Positions 22,419 to 33,000 of a stretch of DNA of 64,000 nucleotides are shown here, piece by piece; within the stretch, counting starts at the first letter, position 1; each line of letters opens with the position of its first letter. This stretch comes from Siphonodentalium dalli. Its lineage: Eukaryota; Mollusca; Scaphopoda; Gadilida; Siphonodentaliidae. The notes beneath the pieces were generated by a model, which was not told the DNA's origin, ran no database searches, and saw only the letters and a list, made by a program, of their open reading frames with translations. Position numbers and translations under genes: made by a program. The stretch is taken from assembly GCA_032622095.1 (NCBI GenBank), contig CP136065.1, positions 38,102,732 to 38,166,731 on the forward strand, in the 5' to 3' direction.

Positions 22419-23789
22419 TGAAATGAAATGTTACAGACATGATTGAGATGCCATCTATAGATGATAGCTATCGAATTGGAATGCGTATTGATGAGAAACA
22501 TTGCCACCTACAGTCATCTTGGGTTTTTAATCTTTTCATCACTATAGTTGTATGCACGTACATGTATGCACACTTTACTCAAGTGGCCATCTTGTCTTTT
22601 TAATATCTTCGGATATATCTGAAATGTTACAGGTATGATGGTTACAACATCTATTGAAAAGTGTCATATTCCATACAGAAAGATAAATAAACGATGATTT
22701 TGATGAATATACCATACGGTGATATCAGTGGGAATGCTATAGTAATTATTAGAGCCAATGCCATGCATGTCCTGGTAATGGTTACAGTGATTCCGCTCGA
22801 GCTATCGACTTGGGGGTTGAAACTTTGGTACATTTGGGACCCTTCTGCACGACAGTGCATGCCCAATTTCGCTTGGTCCCGGTGCGGACGGAGGGTGTAA
22901 TTTTCGGCGTTTCTGCGCACATTCAAAGCGAATTCGGCAGCAGCGTATGTGTTAATTTATTCACTTTCGCTGCATCTAGCGACTTGTCTGATCGCCCATG
23001 TGTGCATAGGGGTATTCGCTGCGTGATATAAGATCCATTTCCGTGGTCAGGCAGCCAGGGGAGGTGCGGTTGGTACCCTTTTGGAATTTGCGTACCCGAC
23101 GGAACTTGCTGCAAGTTAGGGGTTAACAGTGCTGTGTCCCCTGAGCTATCGACTTGGGGATTGGGTCTTTGGTATATATACAGGTCTATTCTGCACGATA
23201 GTGCAAACCCCATCGGGCTCGGACCTTTGGTGGAGGTGCGGTCGGTTTTTAGTAGGACCCAACATAAGCTTGTGTTCGGCTTTTCTATGCCGAACACAAC
23301 ACGCGTTTTACAAAACATCAAATAAAATACTTATTATTGGCCCAAACTTCGTGTGGTAATAGTCTGAACATGAATACATATGCCTATAAACTTTATTTGT
23401 TATATTTCCCATTATTTGGACTTGTGTTCGGTTGTTTTCGGACCCTCATCAAGGGAGGTAAACCCTGCATGTAGTTTGCTTACCGTGCATGCCGGAAGTA
23501 TCCATGATCAGCACCTTATTTGAAATCATAACGTTGATCAAATAAAACTATTTATCGTGGAATGATGGAATATGCAATATATGGAGCAATTATCGGACAT
23601 TAATATGTTACTCAAAGTAAGTAATCAAACATTTTGCCGTTTACCCGAATTAAATCAGTGCAGATTAACCCCCGCCGGCCAAGTCGCCAAACCAAAATTT
23701 AATTTGGCCGCCAGAATGGCACACCTTTCTTTTTTATAGTAAGTAATAAAATATTTGTTACATGTACCTGTGGGTTGAATCACAGGCAA

Positions 23790-23880
23790 CTTGTAGAAAA
23801 ATATTAAAAAATATTCATTAAATAATCAGAAATATATATTTAAAAAATATTTTTCTACAAGTTGCCTGTGGGTTGAATCA
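23790..23880. repeat. AT-rich hairpin with gcaacttgtagaaaaat arms
   Basis: The arms acaggcaacttgtagaaaaa and its complement surround an AT loop. 'gtgggttgaatcac' lies on both sides, and a related half (ggttgaatcacaggcgcttg) lies at 19345, just outside the left arm of the 4.2 kb inverted repeat. Confidence 0.5.
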
Positions 23881-24353
23881 CCGATCAAACTATAAATTAT
23901 AATAGCCCGATCGGGCTAAAATAGATCGATTCAACGATTGGTCTTCCTGGCACAGTGCTCACAGTGCTCACAGGATCCGGCCTCTCGCCTCGAATGTATA
24001 TCAGTTATCACTATCAGCACGTGGGTTGCGAATTTGGACTGATATGTGGTGTTGTTTTGTCCAGCCCTGTTGTTAATGTTATATCGTGCACTCCTCCTAG
24101 GCTCCATATATATACTCCTCCAGTTTGTTTCATTATTAATATGAATCGTACGTGACACGTAGTGGAGCAACCACACACGATGTGCCTCAAATTAGCTCTT
24201 TTTTTTGCGACATAACGCTAAGAATAATTTATGTAACATCATGCACGATTACGACGGAGACGACATGCCAAATTGACAAGACATGTCGTGGATTGTAAAA
24301 TGTAAAATGTCTGGATTATCGTCATGACTTCTTCATTTTTCGTTTTCATTTAA

Positions 24354-24662
24354 GCCGCTTTCACACATGTCCGTTTCTCCGATGCGTTTCCTTGCGTTTC
24401 TAATATTTTAACGCATCCGGAAAACGCATCGGTCAAAACAGTGATAATATCACTGGGTCTTTCACACATGTGCGTTTGCCGGATGCGTTTCTTTTTTTCA
24501 TGTCTCGGACTTGAAATGCTGCGTTTCGCCTGCGTTTCTAAAAAAGCATACACAAGCATGTGTGGTTAGCTTCACTATTTCGACCGATGCGTTTTCCGGA
24601 TGCGTTAAAATGTTAGAAACGCAAGGAAAAGCATCCGAGAAACGGACATGTGTGAAAGCGGC
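24354..24662. mobile_element. Palindromic TTAA-flanked MITE (GCCGCTTTCACAC end)
   Basis: The ends gccgctttcacacatgtccg and cggacatgtgtgaaagcggc are inverted, with ttaa at both borders (24350-24353 and 24663-24666). The arms extend about 100 bp with repeated gatgcgttt and gcgtttc. No coding region. Confidence 0.75.
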
Positions 24663-24703
24663 TTAAGCTGACGAACGAAATTGGTCTAAATGAAATTAAT
24701 AGA

Positions 24704-26401
24704 CTGAACACATTGAGTGCCACTACGAGTTATCTCGTAGTACGACCTTCGCAGGTTGCCACTACGAGTTATCTGTAGTGGTTTCCATGTCTGACATGTA
24801 ACTGACAAACGGAAGCAGTGGAATAGGTCGATACACCACGAAAACCCGCCTCGGAACATCAGAACAGTGATTTTATCAAATAAATAGTGTGGCTCCCCTT
24901 ACATCGTTCAACTGAAGTGTAACTGACAAACGGAAGCAGTGGAATAGGTCGATACACCACGAAAACCCGCCTCGGAACATCAGAACAGTGATTTTATCAA
25001 ATAAATAGTGTGGCTTCCCTTACATCGTTCAACTGAAGTGAGCACCATCAGCACATATATTCTACTCAAAATTGTCCAGTTGTGAGTGTGAACAGCTAAC
25101 ACCTTCTCACTGAGTGACCACCAGAGGCAGTCGTGTGTGGGCAATTAGACTGGGTTTTTTGGTATTCAATAGACTGGCAATGTGCACGCATGCAAACACA
25201 GTCAGGGTGATGGATATTCACAATGTACAAACATGCGAAGCCAGTTTCAAGGAATGATTTAATACACAGTTGTGCTTCAACACATTGAATCTTCGCACAA
25301 CCACCCACATACGTCACACAGGCCTGCCAAATCTGTTCCCCCCTCACTCTTGTGCGAGTGGACGCATCCTACTCAAGATATAAGCGGATAATCCATGACA
25401 TTACGCGCGTTTATGCCACCATTATCTCATTATTAGGGAACACAGCAGTTGTTTTTGGAATACACTGTGCGGCTCCATTTGGGTGCTAGGTATATTATAA
25501 TTTATAATTCAAGTAAAGCGGAACAATTATTCCCCAAAGCTATATTGTACCCTCTTCCGAACGTGTTGGATAATGGAAGGCGTAACAATTACCGTACTTT
25601 AGGCGTCATGCAGTTCATCGAACTTGTATACATGTATGTACGGATAAATGGTTTTGTGAGCATAGAGGTTTACAGTAAAGGGTGACTTATTTCCAGACGG
25701 ATGGATTATATGGAATCGTTACATGTAGCACACTCCTGTAGGTACAGGCCAGGGATCTATTAGGCTACAGTACTGCTGGTTGTTTTAATTTTGTGCTGAC
25801 AATTCTTCCTACACTATTATTTTGAGCTGTACTTTGGAATCCTATAACATAGGCCTAAATCAGGCTAAATGGGAGATAACTTAAAATGCCCGAAACAACA
25901 GAAGATGCATGCTCGCAGTCATTATGGCACGAAATAAACTCATCCTCACAGGAAACAAGTTTTCACTCAATTCCACGTCGGATTCACCGTCTGTAGCCAT
26001 GCTCATATACATGTAAGTAATTTGCTCAGCCATAATATAACTTTATAACGAGCTATAACCACCAAAAGGACACCCACACCTCCATAAATATGCTTACCAC
26101 CAAAATAACTTGTTTGTGTTACTTTCTACTTCATATTTATTGCTCAAAAGTGTCCAATTGTGCCTACGGGATAACTGGTAGTTGGCACTGGTGGTGGGAA
26201 TACCCAAATTCCTTCCGCCAGTGCAGCGGCTACGAGTTATCTCGTAGTACTATCAATCGCCGTTTCTGTCATCTAAACTCGCGACGTCATCCAATTCTTG
26301 CTTCAATGAAGCCAAATTATGGTCTACTAAGGGTATCTATCTTGCCACGATTTGGCAAACTGGCGAGATTACTAATTGATTTCCGGCACTCAACGTGTTA
26401 A
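24704..26401. mobile_element. Candidate 1.7 kb TIR element
   Basis: The left end aacacattgagtgcc and right end ggcactcaacgtgtt are inverted. Near both ends stands the small palindrome ctacgagttatctcgtag (near 24724 and 26230). The borders are not sharp. It encloses a 121-bp tandem duplication and short ORFs only. Confidence 0.5.
24797..25038 (+). repeat. 121-bp tandem duplication
   Basis: The unit beginning tgtaactgacaaacggaagc occurs at 24797 and again at 24918, exactly 121 bp apart, with almost no differences. It is a recent duplication inside the candidate TIR element. Confidence 0.85.
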
Positions 26402-26753
26402 ATCACATGTGAATTCTTCATAAGTTGTGAAGTAGTTACTTCCATTTTTATCGCAATGCTTCATTTCCAATTCCGCGTTTTTGCAATCTCCACACGGTTG
26501 CTAACCAGAAGTCATGAACTGCATGCAATACAGAGCGTCTATACAACACTTAAGACAATTTCTCCAAAAATGGATATAGACAAAAATATATGACGTCATT
26601 CACCTGCCTTAGATATAAGCGCCCTTGGTGGTTGCTATGAGTATAGGATAGTTCTTGGATATGTAGCGGGCGCGTTGTAAATATAGAAGGCCGATGACTT
26701 CTCTGCTCGAGAGGTCTAGATCTCTTGGTCCCAGCCATTTGACACTTTGTGTG

Positions 26754-26826
26754 ATAACCGAAGTTAAGCAACGTCGAGCTCGGTTAGTCCTTGGATGGGT
26801 GACCGGCTTGGGATTTCGGGTGCTGC
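26754..26826 (+). ncRNA. 5S rRNA-like segment (pseudogene or 5S-derived SINE)
   Basis: The stretch ccgaagttaagcaacgtcga, then ggttagtccttggatgggtg, accggcttgg and gggtgctg, follows the 3' two-thirds of animal 5S rRNA in order and spacing. The internal control elements (A box aagttaagcaacgtcg, C box ggatgggtgaccgg) are recognisable. The usual 5' end (gtctacggccat) and the 3' partner are absent, so it is not an intact 5S gene. It may be a truncated pseudogene or the head of a 5S-derived SINE. Confidence 0.65.
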
Positions 26827-27572
26827 CAACTTTCGGTACGACTCCCGCACTTCTCTCTCTCTCGTTCTGTTACAGATATAATGCATTTTGAATTTCCACT
26901 GTTTACCTTGATAATATCGAATAGTCTCGAGAAGGCTGGGAACTTTTTAACATCAAATAAGTAATGCAGGTAATATATTTTTAAATACTTGTTCCTTTAT
27001 TATTATAACAATGTTGCATCGTGTACGGTGACATGTTTCTTGTTGCACGCAACAAAATTTTGTTGCAGCAGATCAAATCAGTTTGATTTTGTTGCTTTTA
27101 ATCGCTTACCCCTGCAAATTAGCAAAAATATGCCTATACTAAAAAATTGCGCAGGCCAGAAATATTTCCTCGGCTGAAAAGCCTAGGATCCACATACATG
27201 TGCATGTTCTACACATACAAGTATAATTTCAGTTCACAATTACAATGGCATATTATCATCCATGGCAGACCTTGGTTGGGCCTGGGTTTAATAAAATTGC
27301 TGACTATCATTATGGGAACGGGAAGATTCGGTCGCGGGAAGATTCTGCTCGGTATTTTTCGGTCGCGGAAAGATTCGGCTGGGAAGATTCGGCCAGTCGT
27401 TTGATCTAGTCAAATAGTCATTTGATCTAGCTAATTAGTGGAGGGAATAGGGATTAAGACTTGTGCAGGGACTAATCTTGTCACTGTGGGCACAGCTGAG
27501 TCTTTGTCTTATTGAAAGACACATTTAGTTGTAACAATAATAACTAATTAGAGGGAGTATTATTGTCTTATT

Positions 27573-27606
27573 GAATACTCAATAATAATAATAATAATAA
27601 TAATAA
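27573..27606 (+). repeat. (aat)n microsatellite
   Basis: About eleven consecutive aat/ata trinucleotides, between two copies of the phrase actaattagagggagta. Confidence 0.85.
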
Positions 27607-27838
27607 CAACTCTAATAACAACTAATTAGAGGGAGTATGGGGATATTTCTAAGGGTCTTGATTAACTCATTTTTAGTAATAACAGACTTTATTAGACGAA
27701 TAATGGAATAAAAAGGATGAAACATATTTACACAAGCTGATAACATAAGGTGTAGCAGAAATACAAACAAAACAATTGGCATTTTAATTGAACGAAATGG
27801 ACATTGTTTCTTTATTTGAAAACATTAACCCTTTACCC

Positions 27839-28199
27839 AACAAACCGGCCAAAACCGGCCAAATAAAGCTTCAACAGCCTAAAATATCTTCGGTCTGTCT
27901 CAATAGAACCATACAAATATGGATATCATTGGAACCGGCTCCTTGACCACATTGTGATAGTTACAGTTATGCCCTGTGCCAATGCATTCTCTTATATATG
28001 CGAGTCGACCATAGGTCGCCTCGCATATATAAGAGAATGCATTGGCCTAAAAAAAATCTTTTTTTACCATTTTTTCTTACATTCTTTAACAATTTTATAA
28101 TTTTTAATGTGTTAAGCCAATGCATTCTCTTATATATGCGAGGCGACTTGCATATATAAGAGAATGCATTGGCACAGGGCCCTTCTGTTGGGTAAAGGG
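27839..28199. mobile_element. piggyBac-like MITE with two internal hairpins
   Basis: The inverted ends ccctttacccaacaa and ttgggtaaaggg lie between ttaa at 27835-27838 and 28200-28203. Inside are two dyads built of gccaatgcattctcttatat and its complement, at 27971-28046 and 28115-28172. The CCCTTT terminus with TTAA target suggests piggyBac. Relatives: 38528, 43955 and 61211. Confidence 0.75.
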
Positions 28200-28296
28200 T
28201 TAAAGCATTAAAATAATTTAAAATACATTTAAAATGGACATTTTTTTTTATTTGAAACATAAAAATATCAAAACATCAATACATAATTTTTTTACT

Positions 28297-28532
28297 TTAA
28301 AAATCGCGATTTATTCTTGACTTGTTGTCATTGGTGCTCTTCTTCTTCTTCTTTTTACTTCTTTTTACTTCTTTGCCAATTCTGTATATCTTTGTGACTT
28401 CTTGTAGGAATTCCGATGTTCTTATATCTTCTTCTCTATATTTCGCACACAGGTTGCAGATTTTCATGTCTATCTCCGTATATTTCTTTTTGACGTCGGT
28501 CTCAAGGTCTTTCGCGGCAATAGTGGAGTAGA
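28297..28532 (-). pseudogene. Coding-like lysine-rich fragment inside the hAT-like element
   Basis: On the minus strand an open frame of about 78 codons ends at TAA 28299-28297. It reads IAAKDLETDVKKKYTEIDM, then KICNLCAKYREEDIRTSEFL, and a KEVKRSKKKKK tail. The composition (charged, with a CNLC pair and a basic tail) is protein-like. It may be the C-terminal end of an element protein or captured exon. No start or family was identified. Confidence 0.35.
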
Positions 28533-28899
28533 TTAGTAAAAGTATTGTTCACTCCGTGACTCATATTCACTCATAAAACATACAAATAAACATTCTTCAT
28601 CATAAACTTAAAATAATCTCATAAAATATGTAAAACAAATTAACGACAAAACATCATAAAAGTAATAACTTCAATTTATTCATGTAAAATTTTAAAATAT
28701 GCCTACATAATTCATAAAAAAAGACATACACATACACATCCTTTATTATAAACATAAAACAATCAATAAAATATGTCAAAACATCATCAAACTATTAAAT
28801 TTCTGTCCAATATACGGTAGGTATAAACCTAGGAAGATTCGGTCGATAAAACCAGCTGAATCTTCCCTCTGCCGAATCTTCACGGACCCATCATTGTTA

Positions 28900-29897
28900 T
28901 CTCACTAGTCTTTGGCATTCAACAATGAATTTTTGCTGTCTTCAGATGTCCAAAGTGCGACAATGAGACAATGTCTGCAACAATTTGTTTCAATTTTGCA
29001 CAAAACATTGGTAGGTTCGGAGATTTGCCTCAGCCAAAAAAAAAAAAGCCGATTATCCGACACTAATTAACTGGGCTGATCATGAGATTGTCACATGCAT
29101 TTCAGCTCTTGGTTTTCACTGAACTTGCATCCTTTAGTGTAATTTGGCGACATGAGGGCGAGGATAAAATAAAAAAATTTAGACCAAAAAACTTGAAATC
29201 CTTGCAATATTAATTAGATTTCTGAGGATGATTGATCCCAGGATAATTTCACATTGATATAAAATTGTTGGAATCATTTCAGTATTCCTCAGTGCTACAG
29301 GTATAGAAATGCAGCTATGAAACGGACAAAAAATCTGTTCTCATGTTCATTTTTAGCCATTTCCATATTTTGGGCACAAAGTTTATCGACTTGAATTTAT
29401 GGAAATATAAAGGCCTGCCGGAATATGATGGAGGCAGACATTTTGAAAATTCACCATTCATGAGAATAAAAACCATCTTTTAATTCATGATAGAAAAAGC
29501 TTATGTTACACGATAGTCTGCAGTTTGAAGAACGTAATAGACTATAGATTATCCCGAGCGAGGTTTGAGATAATAAAGTACACTTTTCGTTTTTGAAACA
29601 TATTGTGATCATCTTCTCTCAATATTTTGTTCAGCAGTTTTAGCCTAACTGGTTTAGTGTTTTTTACTGAGAATCTCACATGCGCTATGATCGGCAGGGA
29701 TAACACAGGAAAGCTAAAATTAGTTATGTCTGTTGTGGTCTCTGGTGGTGATAGGTCAGGTTAATAGAATGATGGTGTAAAAACTAAAAGAAAACAAAAG
29801 GTTAAAGGTCAGGTAAACTAGTTTACACTTGACTATAAGATTGGATACCATTCAATCTACTAAAAGAAACAAATTGTCTTTTTTTCTTTTGCTATAG
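28900..29897. other. Region upstream of the first visible PAM16 exon
   Basis: No gene or element border is clear. The missing PAM16 first exon should lie here or further upstream, but I could not fix it: gaatgatg|gtgtaa near 29770 is a weak candidate donor after an ATG. Confidence 0.4.
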
Positions 29898-30077
29898 GCT
29901 AAGTACATTGTCCAGATAATTGTTGCTGGCACACAAGTGGTTGGGCGAGCATTTGCTAAGGCACTGCAGCAAGAGATTAAATCTAGTCAGCAGGCAGCGG
30001 CTGCCCGTAATTCTGGTGGCGGCAGGAAATCAGCTAAATCATCAGCAGCGGACTCATTTACTGGAATGCAATTAGAG
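29898..30077 (+). CDS. PAM16: PAM16 exon 2 (first visible coding exon)
   Basis: The exon follows the acceptor ttttgctatag and ends GAG before gtacat. Its 60 codons run from AKYIVQIIV to SFTGMQLE. It begins on a codon boundary right after where the ATG should be, which matches the human gene arrangement with a start-codon-only exon 1. Confidence 0.92.
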
Positions 30078-33000
30078 GTACATTAGTTAGTCCAACAGCA
30101 GTGCTTAAAATTTCAAGATTCACCTTAAAGACATATTATGGATTTGTTTGGTTGCGTGAAACTGATAAATTAGTACTTAGGTGCTATACCAACCAGTGGA
30201 GTGTAGCATTCTATAACATCACTCAAGAAATCTACAATTCAACTCCATAGAAAACACCGTCTGAAATATGCTCAATTGTAAATATTTACATCTTGATTTG
30301 GGATGCAACAATCTGCGATAAACTAACCCAAATGATTTCGCCATCGATACTCATTGCATTTAATAAATATATAATCAACTGACGGTATGTGTTGTAAATT
30401 TGGATTAATATTCATAAAAATAACTTCTTTGAGCAAGATTATTCTCTATTTTTATTTGATCACCCAACCGGAGTGTTTCATATCACTTTAACCCTTTCAG
30501 TGCCAAGTCCGCTATGGGAGACCTTGGACCAGATTGTCTTGAGGTTCCCCAGTTAAAGTTGTTGATGTTTACCCATTAGTCTCCTCGATTATGCATTTTA
30601 TCTTCTGCAAATTATAGAGGATATAGAAACTGAACTGAACGGAAAAATGATCTAAAAACAATGTTAATTTGCGACTATTGATACTTCCCAGAAGATAAGG
30701 CCTCAGCGGAATGAGGTCCCCAGAGGGTGGATTTGGTGATGCTAGCTTGCTCTGCAGGGTAACATCACTAAATTCACCCTCTGGGGACCTCATTCTGCAA
30801 ATTGTAGACACACGATATCCAGCTCCAGGTTTTAAAACGTACATATATTAAATTGTAATGATTTATTGATCTTTCTTACAGAAACATTTCTCGCTAAATA
30901 TTGTAGTTTTGGGATGATAAATTTTAATGAATAAAATGAAATGTTCTGTTTGAGCAGACTTACTACACATATATTAACTCAATTTTTTTTTTACAGGAAG
31001 CTAAGCAGATTCTCGATCTGTCAGATATAAATAATTTGGAAACAAATAGCACAAAGTATGACCATTTGTTCAAGGTGAATGAGAAGTCAACAGGTGGCTC
31101 ATTCTATATACAGTCAAAGGTCAGTAACTGGTTAAAAGTAATTCTGATTGGCCCCCTCCCATGGCACCTGACACATGATGATTACTATATATGAGCATCA
31201 TTTTTAATCACGCAACAAAAGAGCCATTGAAAACAACCCACCACTGTCATCATCTCACGACTTCATCTGTCCCTCTCTCATCTTCTATTTTCTCATCCCC
31301 TCTCTTTCTTTCTCCCTACCTCCTGCCATACCTGACACTCAGGCCCCATGCTAGGAGGCGACTCGGGCGAAATTCTCGCCCTTGGGCTGGCGAAGTCGCC
31401 CTCGGATGTCCGCAAGGCGAAAACGAAGTCGCCTTCCAAATTTGACAAAACTAGCTTAGGATTTACGGTAATTTTACCGGTGAAAATCTGACTCGTTTTG
31501 CAAAAAAAAATATATATCTAGATAGACTCAACTGTTCCAACGAGTCATTTTATTTATCAATTATACATGGTGTACCCAATCCACATATTCTAATCAGTTG
31601 TGTGCTTTTGGAAATGGCAAATTGCTCTGACCAACGAAGTTTATGATGAGCTACTGGTTCGTTTTAAGGAGACTGGAATTTAGACCTTACTTTGTTCCGT
31701 CGGGTCATTTTGTAACCGCAAATTTTATAGCCATACATGGTCACCACCGCTCATGCAGTAGCCAATGTGAACAAATAATAATGTCTTTGAATTTAAACTA
31801 AAACATATCTATGAATTTTCAATTTAACAAAAGTAGTTTGTGTCGGGACTCCGTTTCCCAATCCAACTTTTTTACTTTTTGGAATTGCATATTTATTATG
31901 TTTACAAACAAGAACACATGCTTGCTTATTATTAAACACAGATGTTTGAATGTGCATTGGCAGGGGCGCCGGAAGCATCCAAGGGCAGGGGGGCAGAGCC
32001 TACAAAAAGGGCACTTTTCCGCAAAAAAGGACATTTTCTCCGCAAACTCGGGAAAATAACCATAAATTCATTGTGGCAAAAATCCCTATTTTAATGGTAT
32101 TTGTCGGTTTTTATGGCCGTTTTGTGATAAAATGGTATTTGGACCAAAAAAGTCACATTTTGCTATAAAAACACGAGATTAAACACACAAAAAGCATTTT
32201 CTGTCTCCAGAAAAAGGGCAAGTCCTGCCCCCGCTCGCCCCCCTTGGTCAAGGGCAGGGGGGTCAGCTGCCCCCTCTGCCCCCCTCTTCCGGCGCCCCTG
32301 TGCATTGGAAGTACTTTTAATGTTCTTAGTTAAATCAAACATCTACATAATAAACTATTACTATCCAAACTCATTTAAAAGGATTAATTTGTGTCAAAAC
32401 TATGTGTTTGCAAATTACAATAATATTGTTGTCAATTTATCGCTCAGGCCACGTGTGCAATATACGTCTGTCAACGGTTGCAAATTAATTGCATGTTGGC
32501 CTACTTTGTTACAATGCAGGTATTTAAATAACCTTCTGGTGTATATTATAAGCTCACCTGGTCTCTGTTAAGATGTTAAGATCACATTACTAGTAACACT
32601 ACCTTTTGTGACACAGCTATCAAACTCGTCAAGTTTATTGCTTTAATCGGATTATCATCAGACATACATGTATATCACTGATCATATGGTCCTGATGATG
32701 CTACTCAACAATAAACTCGTTCGAAACAAAATTAAAAGCTTTTACACCTCCTTAATTAGTCCTTATTGTTTATTTTAACGGACACCCACATTACAGCAGT
32801 GGCCAAAAGCCATTTCCAAAAATTTAAATTTATAATAACAATTCAGATATTAAAAGTTATGAAGTCAACAATTAATTTCTTCAGTTTAAAAAACATTTAG
32901 TTATAAATTTAGTTAAAATTTCAGATTATCGATCTATACAGGTGCTATACTTGTGTTGTATCTTGCAAAATATGTTTTATCTTGTTGTTTTATCTTATTT

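Larger units (their letters stand above)
19459..23669. mobile_element. 4.2 kb inverted-repeat structure
   Basis: The arms, about 880 bp each, run from 19459 inward to about 20340 and from 23669 inward to about 22790. They begin gttaatctgcac and pair over long stretches (for example ggtgctgatcatgg and ccatgatcagcacc). Some loop sequence is secondary: a hAT at 20341-21573 and a SINE at 22020-22418. Partial relatives lie at 10540-11600. No transposase is visible. Confidence 0.7.
27314..28889. mobile_element. hAT-like element with gggaagattcgg ends
   Basis: The left end gggaacgggaagattcgg and the inverted right end gggtccgtgaagattcgg agree over about 32 bp with a few mismatches. Flanks atcattat (27306-27313) and atcattgt (28890-28897) form an 8-bp duplication with one mismatch. 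It contains a nested TTAA-type MITE (27839-28199), an AAT microsatellite (27573-27606) and a coding-like segment (28297-28532 minus). Confidence 0.65.

Noticed and set aside
25096-25347. 83-codon minus-strand ORF with several cysteines
   Set aside because: Lies within the candidate 24704-26401 element, no start context or family signature.
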